Of a DNA stretch of 32,709 bases, positions 21,538 through 31,368 are shown piece after piece. The stretch's first letter is position 1. Every line of letters begins with the position of its first letter. The notes below the pieces were generated by a model. The model did no database searches. It saw only the letters and a program-made list of their open reading frames with translations, and was not told the DNA's origin. The stretch comes from Parachlorella kessleri (taxonomy: Eukaryota; Chlorophyta; Trebouxiophyceae; Chlorellales; Chlorellaceae). Both the position numbers and the translations under genes were made by a program. The stretch is taken from contig BBXU01000853.1 of NCBI GenBank assembly GCA_001598975.1, forward strand, positions 1 to 32,709, given 5' to 3'.

Positions 21538-24500
21538 ATGGGGGACGTTAAAGAGTTCGTGGGAGCGACTGACCCGCAAGGCATTCCCAACGACAAGACA
21601 GGTACTTAAGCACGCTATATATTTTTGCTGCCTCTTGGTCTTCGTATAGCATAAAGGACGAGTCGCAGCCCGAGGAGCACGGGGTGCAACCTGGATTGCT
21701 GTCAAACCCTAGCTGCCATTTTGACTAACGTCTGCTAACCGCAGACTATTTAAGTACTCTCGTCTCAATTCAATACCAGCTGTACATATCAAAAATGTGG
21801 CTGCCTCGTGTGTTGTAGGTACTCTGTTCACTGCTTCGATTCACATCTTCTGCGCCATCGTGGGTGCTGGTGTGCTTGCGCTTCCCCGTTCGGTGAGCAC
21901 ACAGCAACCTTTGCCACTAATATGCCTTCCATGCTAGCAATTCAATCCTGCTGCTGCTCATGGCGGTCGGGAAGAGCCGCTGGGATGGCGGCTACCTTGT
22001 TCTGTGCTGCCTGTGCTTCGGAGGTGGTCTATAACGGAGGACTTGCCAACAGCTCTCTGAGCAGGCCAATGTCCATTTGAGTGGAGGTACTCCGCCTGTA
22101 ATACAATGCCTTTCTGCCGTAAGGAGCCTCGCTTCACTTGACCAACATTGCGGTCTGTTGAAGCGGCTGCACCTGGAAGCAAGCGACGAGGAAGTGGACT
22201 TGATCGCAGCGCATGGTGCCTCCAAACATCACCAAACCCTTGCATGCTGAGCTCGGATAGTTTTTAACATGCCTGCAGGTAGCATGGCTGGGGTGGGTGG
22301 CAGGGCCAACACTCATCTTCGTCTTCTTTCTCATTTCCTTGCTTGCCAGCCGGTAAGCCTGGGTGTGTTTTGCCTGCGCCAGAGTCCATTGCATCGACAT
22401 CATGCCGGCCACCCCACAGCTGTGGCAGTTGTCACCACCTCACTGTTCATTTGGCAGAGTCACATCTTCAGTAGATGCTTTCTAACCCGCTGCTCTAAGC
22501 TCACCCTTCAGCCTGACGTCCACTCGTGTGGCATGGCAAGTACTCTCACTCGTTGCACAGCCCTTGCACAGCCCAACAGGCAGCCGGGGGCTTGGCCCCC
22601 TAATGACACATGTGCCTGACGAACAGAGGAGCGGCTGTCCTCCCGTATACGGTCTTTCTTTCCAGAGTAGTGATTGGGCCAAATGTGCTGCTGCAGACTC
22701 CTATCTGAGGTGTACTGTGTGAACGGAGTGGAGCACGCCCGCTACCATCATGCTGTAGGCCACATCATGGTGAGTCATTGTTGAGTGACGGCTGAGTAAG
22801 GGTTCTGTACCAGGTGCCACGCAAGCTTGCACATAAGTGAGTGATACGTCGGCTCTGCTGCCTTGCATTCTTGTACTGGATGGCTGTGCCTGCACACAAG
22901 GGAAGGGCATACCCCTTGTCGGCCTGTCTATGGCGTTGGAGTTGTCTTGCCAGCCGGTCCCCTGCCAAGTCACTGGATTGACTATGCTAGTCTGTCATGT
23001 GCTTTTTTCGGTGGTGGCTGCCCTGCTGTAGGGGAGGGCCGGAGCTTTCTGGGTTTCGGTGTTCCAGCTCCTCAACATCTTCCTCATCGACATTGCCTAC
23101 ACCATCACAGGCGGTGAGTAATAGCGTGCCCGTATGAGCAGATGTGGGTACCCTGCAGTAGTTTCTACCTGGGGTGTGGCACCAAGGTGCCTGCGCTGTG
23201 CCTGCTGCCAGCTACATACAAGTCCGGGGTGGCGGTGAGGCCCGTCAGAGCTACGAAGTGACAAGGAGAGGCTTGCTGCAGTTGGGCGGGGGGGATAGTA
23301 TACGTGGGCTTGCTGGTACATGCTCGTCTCCCCAGATGTTCAATCTTGTAAGTATATATGCGCAAGACTGGGGCAACTTCGGCTGGTGAAGGCAGCTAGG
23401 CCAGACCTGGCTTAAGCCGGGAGACGGGCCTTCTGCTGCCTGCTGTGCCCGCTAGGCCTGCGGCCATGCTGCTGCACAGGCCAAGCGCCTGCTGCCACGC
23501 TGCTGTGCAGGGCTAAGCCTGCTAGCACAGCGCTGTGTCCCATTAAGCTGACGTTGGCCTGCTGTCAAGCTTTACATGGCCTTGCCAGCACTGTTGCCTG
23601 TTGTGCAGTGCTGGCGCTGCAAGTGGTGGTCAACTTTGCTTGCGAGGAGCAGGGCATTGCTGAAAGCAGCTGCTTCAACAAGACCTGGCCGCTGACGCTC
23701 TTCTTTGGGGCGGGATCCCTGGTCCTTTCAATGGTGAGTGCGTCCCACTTGCCTGCTTCTCCGGTACTGTGGGTGGCAAGGGGTGTGCACTTGTGGAGTT
23801 TGTATTGCTGTGTAAAGGCGGGTGTTTGCATGAAGGTGTGCGCTTCGGGCTCCATGCGCCAGTGTAGCCGTCCTAGCTTCTACATAGTCCCATCAGCTTT
23901 CATGCTCCTCACTTGGCAGCCACAGCACTCCCACTGAAGTGCTGCCAAGCCATTGCTGCAAGAGCTACTGCCCACCTGGCACTGGTATGTGCAGAGCGTT
24001 CTCCAGCAGCCCTGGACCCTGCTATGTTTGTGTGTGTGGCTGCAGGTGCCCAACCTTGAGGCTGCTTGGTGGGTGTCCTTTGTGGGAGTGGCCACCTCCC
24101 TGACCTACTCCATGATCGCCCTGGTGCTGGGCCTCATCCACTGTGAGTGGCGGCTGGAAGCTCCTGAGCGGGGCGGTGTTGGCGGTGGACCTGGGGGTTG
24201 TAGTGAGACAACCAGACTCCACTGTCGCCATTATACCTTTGTGTGTGGTTCTGCCTTCCCGGCAGCAAAGCAAGGCGTATTTCGAGGCGGGCGGATACAA
24301 ACTGTTGTGTGCACTGGTTGAGTGCCCCCTCAATCCCGGGCAAGCTTGCTGCAATGTCTATGCCCATTGAGGGCACGCTGGTGGCACAACGTTCGACTGC
24401 ATCAACATGAGAGTGGTGAAAGCTGGTGTCCTGCCCTTGCAGCCGGAAACCACGGTGGTACGGTGGGCGGCATCCAAGCGGACAACGTCAACAAAACATT

Positions 24501-27500
24501 CGGCATCCTAAACGCTCTGGGGTAAGCCTTGGCCTTGGCCTTGGTGGGTGGGGGCGGGGGTTGGAACACAGTGCGGCATTTCAGCCTCATCCCTGCGATA
24601 TGGGTCACCTTGCAGTACACACGGAAAGGTGCGCTAAATGCTGGTAGGCCGTGTTGTGCGGGACTGTTCGGGTTACTGCTTAGGTCGGGCTGCGTAGCGC
24701 TGAAGCAGCCTTACAGGAAAGTGATCTCTCCTGCTGGCACAGTCGACACACATCCTGGATCCAAGAGGTGGCCCTTGTACCTTTGCGCAGGTCTATCGCG
24801 TTTGCCTACTCCTTCAGTCTCATCCTGCTTGAGATAAGTTGCACAGCCTGTTGTACAGCCATGTATGCTAGCCCTAGCGGCACCCGCAGCAGTTCCCTTC
24901 CCCAGGGGCTGTCACACCCGTGTGTCTGTGGGCATTAGGCCAAAAAGCTCTTGCCTGCTGCACGGTATCTACCTGCTGTACCTGCTGGCCCAGCACAAAA
25001 GGGGTAGGCAGGTATTTCCACACATGGGATGGAAAGCACACCCTGCATTGCTTGCTAGCTGCCGGCCCTGTGTTGTCACTGGACGGCAGGGCCATACCCA
25101 GAGGTCTTCGGCCACCCCGCAAGGGTCACCCACTGGGTTTGGGCCAGCACTGCACCCAGTGTACGCAGTCCAGGGGTGTGCACCCTCAGCGTGGAGAGAG
25201 GCGCTGACAGGACTGCTGCCGTGTCCCCGCTGTTGCACATTCAGGACACGCTACGCCAGCCGCCTTCCACCGTGCGGACCATGAAGCGGGCCGTGGACAT
25301 TGGTGTGGGCGGCTCCTTTGTATTCTACCTAGTTGTGGCAGTTGCCGGCTACCTGTCCTTTGGCAATGGTGCGTGGCTGGCTATAAACTTGGCAGGCAGC
25401 GGAACATCACCAAAGAGCTTGTGGCCTATTTGCTGAAGCCATCATGGGTGGTGCAATTTGTGCAAGTGCTCGCCGGCTGTGGGTGTACCCACTAGAGCCC
25501 CAGCTGTGCATGGGGAGCGGCTAGGGAGTAAACATGTGCGGGGCACGCATGTGTGCTCTTTGGAAGCACCTGCGCCCGCAGTTGGGCCGGCCTGCTACAG
25601 TGTTGACATGAGGGCGCCTGGTGGTATGCATGCCTGCAGAGGTGCCGGGCATGATTCTGACCGCATTCTCGGGGCCCCGGTGGCTCATCCAGGTGGCAAA
25701 TATCTGCATCCTTCTCCACATGCTCACCGCCTGGTAAGTGAGAGACATAGCTTGGGTACCTTGTGTGTGGTTAGCATGGCTTGCCAGTGTTGTGCACAGG
25801 TTCTTTCTATGGCTCCTGCCTGCAACTTTCTTGCTCACTGCTACTTGGCACGTACATCGACATTGACCAAAGCCTTGACGCGTGTGCCTCATATCTCTGT
25901 TGATATGAGAGGATATGAGAGGTCCCCACCCGTCCGCCCTTTGCAGGCAGATCTACGCGCAGTCCATGTTCGATACCCTCGAGTCCTGGGTGAAGTCGTA
26001 CCGGCTCAAGCGTGCCGCCAAGGCCAGCGGTGCCACCAAGCCTGATGTGGAGACGGTGGCCGCCCCCGCTCCCGGAAGTGCCCTCAAGCCTAGGGCCAGC
26101 ATGGCAGGTGGGTGATGAGAAATTGGTTGGGATGGGGTACATCATTGAGCATTCCTGGTGGCATGCCTGTGACCACTATGCCTGACTGACCTTGTGGCTG
26201 GCATGCTGAGTTCTTGGCCCAGCATGGTAAGGGAAGTCTCGTGCAAAGCCTTCTGAAACGGCAGACAGCCAAGTATACCTTCCAACTCTCCCATGCGGAC
26301 CCCAGCACTTCTTACTGCTGCTTGCCGCATGCAGGGTACGACCTGGCAGGCCAACCAAACCTCCCCTGTCGAATAACCGTACTGTTGGCTGCGTTTGCTT
26401 TGTACAGGGTACGACCTGGATGTGGCATCACTGTCGCCCCATGCCCAGAACAAGGTGTCACCAATTCCTATTATCACCGCCTCCATGCCGCCCATCACAG
26501 AGGCAGCAGGTGACAGCGCGTGGTATGCCCCTGCTGGTGTTGTGATGGTAGTGGTGGTATGGCTCACGCTGCGTGCGCTGGACGGGCGCCTGGGTTGTGG
26601 GGGGCCGTTGTAGCCTCCGCTGTGTGTGGCCGATGCTTGGGTGCGCGTGATTGCCGTGACAGTGACCGCTTGGCTGGGCCTGTGAACTGTCATGTTGGAC
26701 GCCTGGAGGGGCTGGCCTCCTGACACGATATCTCCCTCGCGATGAGTCATACGTAGTCACGATGCCCGACTCCCAGCATTGCTGGCTATGTTTAAAAAGT
26801 AAACGTAAACTTCACGATCCTGCGGTCGCGGCATGCAGGTCCCGGCGGGGCAGTGACCTCCACCACCACTGCCGCTGCTGTGCCCGCTGCCGCCGCTGCC
26901 GGCAGCTGGCCCGTGGTCGTCAACACCGCCCCCCACGCGTCCTTTGACCACCACATCCAGGGGCCCCGCCCTGGCCCCGTCCACGTGCAGCGCGTCTCCA
27001 TGCGCAGCGCCGCCGGCTTCCCCGCGGGCCGCATCTCTGCCGGGCGTATCTCTGCAGACCCCGGGTCACCCATGAGCCGCAGTGAGTAGGCCTGCTTCCG
27101 GTGGCAGTTTCCCTCATGCAAAAATGGGCACAAGGAGGCCATTCGGTCGCAGTGGTGGCTGGCTTTCAGCAGTGTGGGTTATGACGGGAGTTGTGGAATC
27201 TGGTAGACGTGCTTTGAGGGGCTGGCGGGTCTTCAAGGCACTCTCAGTCAGGATGAGGGGTGTGCCAGGCGTTACTCCCTTCTGATCCAGGTGCCTGCGT
27301 GCATCGCTCTCAAGAGCTTCCCCTGGCCTGGCTCAGCTAAGTTTTGTCCGTGTGTTCTGTCCCTATGTTCTGTCCGTAGCTAGCAATCCTGGCTGCATCG
27401 TGGCGCACCAATGCAGAGGAGATTGGCTGCTGCTCTGCTTTCATGCAGGGTCCAGTGCCAGCCATGGCTTGGCCCGCTTGTCCCAGATGGCAGGCATGTA

Positions 27501-29351
27501 TCACTTCGACTCAGGTAAGGCTTCGCGCAGCCTAGGGTAGGAGCGAGTGGGTCCCCGTGCCTGCCTTTTGCCAGGCGTTGTTTCCCTTGTGGTGCAGACT
27601 TTCAGTGCACCTGGTCAAGAGGGGTCCATGAAGAGGGCCCAGAAGCAGGAGTACATACCATTTGCGTGTTCTTACATACACATAGCCCTTTTGTGAATAG
27701 CCCTTGGGTTTGCGAGAGGCTGACATGCCACAGGTGGTAGGTATGTGAGTTGTGTGGTTGGTAGGCATAGTCAATCTGGGATGGTCTGCGCCCTTGGGGG
27801 ACTACTAACACAATGGCAGGGTCTTTTCTCTGGCAGAGTGGGGTGGCTAACGGCCAGGCAGGCTGTCCTCTGTCCTGGCCTGGGCCGCTATACGATGCCA
27901 CCTGTCTACTGCCTGCAGGCTTCGCCAATGAAGCCGTGCCCCTCAACGACGAGCACTACTATCTCCCCATGTGGCAGGTGGGTTCCCAAGCGGCGAAGAA
28001 AGGGTGAACACGGTCCTACTGCCTGGAATGGTAGCTCGTGGTGCCTGCCGCGGCAGTGACTGTAGTGTCCTGCGAGGAGGAGGGTGCATTCCTATGTGTA
28101 ACGAATGGCATGCCTTTTGGGATAAGGATCCACTGGATTGCTAACCTGATTTCCTGGTTGGTCGTGATGCCCTGACAAGGGCGAATACAACACCCCAGCA
28201 TGCGCCACATCATCGTGCACCTGCTTTGCCTGAGCCCATCATCACGATCACACTCCTTGCTTGCCTGCCTGCCTGCCTGCCTGCATCAGCGCTTCATCAT
28301 CCGCGGGATCTACACGGCCATCGTGACGATCATCGCTGTCATCCTGCCTTTCTTCTCCAGTGAGTGGCGGAGCTGGGGTGTGTGGTCTTGTGGATATATA
28401 CCCTAAGGCGGGGTGTGTGGTGTTTTGGATATATATCCTAGTGCCCCCCCAGGCATGACGGTCGCCTGTCAGGTCGTTGACTCCGTCGCCGGTCAGGTCG
28501 GTGACTCCTTTTAATGGTCCGCCTACTTGCTAGGTAGATCTCGCGCTCACACTGCAGAATGCCATCTTTCTGGCAAAAGAAGCGTGTCAACAAGGCAGCG
28601 TGGAGCAGACATATCTCGTCTTCCTTTGTTCTCGGGACGGCATCTTGTGTCTGAGTGTCGGCATGCAGATGGCCACCCTTGGGGGGAGGCCACATGCCGT
28701 CTTGAGCAACCCATACACGTATGAAGGGTTGCGCGAAGGCCCTTCGCAACGAGCAACATGCGTTGACCACCAGAAAGTTCCTGCCTGGCTGGTCTCAGCA
28801 TCCCCCGCTTTGGGATTTCGTTGTGCAGGCATTGCTGGGCTGGTGGGGGCGCTGACCTTCTACCCGCTTATGATCTTCTTCCCCTTCCGCATGTGGCGCA
28901 AGGTGAGTCATATCTAGCCTTGGCTTAGTGACATGGCGCCCACCCACCGGCAGGCCCAGAAATACTGGCCGGGGTATACTGGGAACCAAGGGGCAGCATA
29001 AGAGTTTGTGGCACGCAAGCTGGTTGGCTGCCTGCCATTTGGGGTTGTTGATTGGGGCATTGATTTGGTGTCCCTGTTGGTGTTAGGCTGGCTGCCTCAT
29101 GGACCTTGCTGAAATTGGCTCATTCGTGCAGTCCAAAGACGGGGGTGGGGTGACGTTCAGACCTCCAGACTTGGTGCTAGTGCGACATGCTGCGCGCTTT
29201 GCTGCTGCAGGTCTACAAGCCCCGCCCGCTGTTCAACACGTTCCTGTGGGTCCTGGACTTCGTGATGTTCCTGGTGTGCGGCGCGGCCACCGTGGCGGCT
29301 GTGAGGGGCATCATCAACTCCTGGTCCCAGTACAAGATCTTCGGCGACTAA
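21538..29351 (+). CDS. amino acid/auxin permease (AAAP family) transporter
   Basis: Exons: 21538-21601, 21819-21892, 22279-22352, 22697-22769, 23032-23113, 23336-23347, 23609-23733, 24046-24142, 24443-24521, 24791-24833, 25239-25368, 25640-25733, 25947-26107, 26408-26509, 26839-27081, 27449-27514, 27919-27977, 28290-28359, 28829-28902, 29211-29351 (TAA). They give 620 residues, in phase throughout. Family landmarks in order: GAGVLALPRS (first membrane helix), VAWLGWVAGP, RLLSEVY, ARYHHAVG, DIAYTITG, VPNLEAAWWVS, GSIAFAYSFSLILLE-IQDTL, AGYLSFGN, VILPFFS and GLVGALTFYPLMIFFP. About 11 membrane helices are expected. The family moves amino acids with protons across the plasma or internal membranes; the substrate here is unknown. 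Oddities: exon 6 has 12 nt, the intron after exon 10 appears to be AT-AC, and a ~195-residue hydrophilic loop (~330-526) separates the helix of exon 12 from that of exon 18. Part of the last exon is duplicated downstream. Confidence 0.93.
23336..23347 (+). other. 12-nt microexon of the AAAP gene
   Basis: Twelve bases sit between a strong acceptor (CGTCTCCCCAG) and a strong donor (GTAAGT), both in the phase needed by neighbouring exons. Inclusion gives ITG-DVQS-LLALQ. Skipping also keeps frame and gives ITG-VLALQ, so alternative use is possible. Confidence 0.55.
23395..23573 (+). repeat. degenerate ~33-bp GCCTGCTG tandem repeats in an intron
   Basis: Between microexon 6 and exon 7 of the AAAP gene, units of roughly 30-35 bp built on GCCTGCTGCCA...GCTGCTGTGC and ending in (C/T)AAG or CTAG recur three to five times with drift. 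Confidence 0.65.
24834..25238 (+). other. apparent AT-AC intron of the AAAP gene
   Basis: The upstream exon ends CTT GAG and is followed by ATAAGTTGC. The downstream exon starts ATT CAG GAC ACG after CGCTGTTGCAC. Joining there yields LLE-IQDTLRQPP, the conserved AAAP motif. No GT-AG pair at this place keeps both the frame and the motif. The 5' site is ATAAGT rather than the U12 ATATCC type, and I saw no TCCTTAAC-like branch site, so a U2-type AT-AC intron is the better label. Confidence 0.6.
26332..26419 (+). repeat. duplicated 15-bp acceptor/exon-start sequence
   Basis: CAGGGTACGACCTGG occurs at 26332-26346 and 26405-26419. The second is the acceptor and start of AAAP exon 14. Use of the first, 70 nt upstream, would shift the frame. 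Confidence 0.9.
28261..28285 (+). repeat. TGCC tetranucleotide microsatellite at a splice acceptor
   Basis: A TGCC run forms the pyrimidine-rich tract just upstream of the CATCAG acceptor of AAAP exon 18. Confidence 0.85.
28375..28439. repeat. two 30-bp units with ATATAT palindrome
   Basis: Units at 28375-28404 and 28410-28439 share GGGGTGTGTGG, a 6-bp spacer and GGATATATA(C/T)CC. The second unit ends in the perfect 12-bp palindrome GGATATATATCC (28427-28438). Both are in the AAAP intron after exon 18. Confidence 0.9.
28461..28508 (+). repeat. 24-bp tandem duplication
   Basis: Two abutting 24-bp units, 28461-28484 and 28485-28508, match at 22 of 24 positions. They lie in the same intron as the palindromic units. 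Confidence 0.95.
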
Positions 29352-29446
29352 GGTGCTGGGTATCAGATCCCTGGGGGCGGTGGCGGCCGTGAGGGGCATC
29401 ATCAACTCCTGGTCCCAGTACAGGATCTTCGGCGACTAAGATGCTG
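29292..29446 (+). repeat. duplicated 3' end of the AAAP coding region
   Basis: Bases 29292-29358 (end of the last exon with its stop) recur at 29380-29446, 88 bp downstream, with about three mismatches in 67. The copy still reads VAAVRGIINSWSQYRIFGD and stop. Confidence 0.9.
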
Positions 29447-30396
29447 CTTCTCGTCCTGGGCTGGGAGGACTTGCAAAGCCCTGCCCTTTGGTGGTGGGGT
29501 TGTGAGGAGGATGGTCCCGTCTATCATACTTATCGATTTGTGGTTCTGGTGGCTGGGCGGGCTGGGTATGAGAGCAAGTGTTGGGGAGCTTCCAATCTGT
29601 GGATTCAGTTGGGCGCGGGGAAGGAAGGTCTTATGGATGTAAGCCTGGCGAGTCCTGTGGGGGATGTGCTGGAGGCTGCTCTGTAGCCCACAGCAACCCG
29701 AAACGAATGTGACGGTGGTGGTTGATTACGTAATAGTTGCACTGTGGTTGGGAGCTGCTGCTCCCAGACTGGCGTACTCTCGTTGTGGTTGACAGGAATG
29801 GCCGTGCACAGACTCTATGTTGTGGATACGAAGGGGAAGTTTTGGCGTCAAGGTGCTCAGTTTTTTTTTGTTGGGGTTTGATAGCCTGTGACATCTGGGG
29901 TGCCATTTTAGCGGGGCATGGGCTGTGGGTTATACGGCTCTCAGAACTAAAAACCTTGATGCAGGGTGTTGCTGGCGCAGTCATCATGTTGGATGTGTCT
30001 GCGCTTGTTGTTGAAGTAGTGCTGCTCAGTGCGGCCTGTATCAAAAACACAATTTTCAAACCGCAATGGGACTCGGACGTGCAAGTCTTGTTTGCTAGTC
30101 GAACAAGTGCACCGCCACGTAAGCAGGTGTCAGAATTTGAATGGCAGTGTGTTTGTCTATTAATTGATATTGCTGTGCTACGAGCTGTGCTTTGCTGAAC
30201 CTGCCTGTCATAAGGTTGCTGCTATGGAGTTGCAAGGGATCCTGGCAGTAATGGGGTACCCAATGTGCTACATGTGCAAATTGTGCAAAAGTGTTGTTGT
30301 GCTTAGACGTCTTGCTGCATGTCTGAAACCAATGTGCTTGTCTCCCACTGTTGGCTGCCAGTTATTTGCGTTCTATAATGTGGATGACCTAAAACA

Positions 30397-30401
30397 TGTA
30401 A
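30397..30401 (+). terminator. candidate poly(A) signal TGTAA of the AAAP gene
   Basis: TGTAA lies ~1.05 kb past the AAAP stop. Long 3' untranslated regions are common in green algae. A closer TGTAA at 29639-29643 could serve instead. Confidence 0.3.
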
Positions 30402-31013
30402 CTGTGTGACACACAAGTTCGGAAGTTAGGGAAGAGTCAGACGCACTCTGCATCCCGTCCTGTATGACAGCTCAACTCTTACACCCTAATCTACCTAAAG
30501 TTAAGATAACCTTGAATTTAGATGTAGATAACCCTAAATAACTTTGAATTAGGTTAAATGCAGAATCAGCCTGCCGCATGTACCAAAGTTGGTAAAGACG
30601 TCTTTTGGTCGACATGGCATGCATGCACAGCACTTCAGCGATCTCAGCCCCAACTGCTCAATGACCAACGGGAGGTGGTGGGAGAGGTCATATACAGTTG
30701 TGCATCAGCGTTGCTGAGTGCAGCTATGCTAGGCTGTATATGTGGGCGACAGAAACTGAGCCCAATCCGTGCCACCCCCTCCCCTCCCCCTAACCCCAGA
30801 AAGTGGGGACTTGTCACCCACAATCACCCTTTCACTGAGTTCTCTGATGCCAACTGCCGTGCCTCGGTTCCTGACCCATTCTTCAACCAAGGGCTGAAAG
30901 ACATTATACAGCCACTGTTCAACATGTTGTCGACGGTTCCCAATGCCAACTGGCTCTCGCTCAACCATGGTGATGCAACCAAGACAGCGGCACACTAGTA
31001 ATCACACTTTGCC

Positions 31014-31126
31014 CGATTACAACATAAGCAGGACTGCTCAGCCCTTGTCTATGAACAACATCTCGCCAGAGTACAATACATGCCGGACTTTTCAGCCCTT
31101 TGCGGAACGAACAACGTCTCAATATG
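31014..31126. repeat. two degenerate ~52-bp direct repeats
   Basis: Segments starting at about 31014 and 31070 both read TACAA...(G/C)AGGACT-like, TCAGCCC, then AACAAC(A/G)TCTC. A weaker third copy is near 30880-30930. Confidence 0.7.
31017..31021 (-). terminator. candidate poly(A) signal TGTAA of the LHC-like gene
   Basis: Minus-strand TGTAA about 350 nt downstream of the LHC-like stop codon. It falls inside a degenerate repeat. Confidence 0.35.
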
Positions 31127-31368
31127 GAAAAGCGTTCAATTCTCAGCACCACAATCATCGTCTCCCTCAAACATCAAAACGCCCACACCTGGTTGTAAGG
31201 CTGTGGCAATAGCCACTCTCCTCATATACTACCAACTGCTGGCAGGTTGTATATATGCCGTGGTTCACACAATTCCTGCTCATGGCAGCCAACGCATTGT
31301 TTCTGCACACACTCAACCACCATCATATGAACAATGATGCAGCTCAGGTCAAGTCAACAGCCAACCGC

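Larger units (their letters stand above)
29352..31368. other. convergent 3' region without a convincing gene
   Basis: Two kilobases separate the AAAP stop from the LHC-like stop. Candidate plus-strand TGTAA signals are at 29639-29643 and 30397-30401, and a minus-strand one at 31017-31021. An AT-rich patch at about 30480-30550 contains two imperfect copies of a GATAAC(C/T)TTGAATT-like segment. Open frames at 29737-30198 and 30558-30998 show no family motif and are likely untranslated or intergenic. Confidence 0.5.

Noticed and set aside
24834..24841. U12-type label for the AT-AC intron
   Set aside because: The 5' site ATAAGTTG lacks the ATATCCTT consensus and no TCCTTAAC-like branch site was seen near the 3' end.
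28261..28508. CRISPR-like array
   Set aside because: The repeats are different small tandem duplications without regular unique spacers, inside a nuclear intron.
29737..30198. 153-codon plus-strand frame downstream of the AAAP gene
   Set aside because: No recognisable domain, Cys/Val/Leu-rich composition and no splice or promoter context. It is more likely 3' untranslated sequence.
30480..30550. Interstitial telomere repeat suggested by CCCTAAA
   Set aside because: Only isolated copies of the heptamer-like word occur, not a tandem array.
30558..30998. 146-codon plus-strand frame
   Set aside because: No family motif could be identified. It overlaps degenerate repeats, so coding is not supported.
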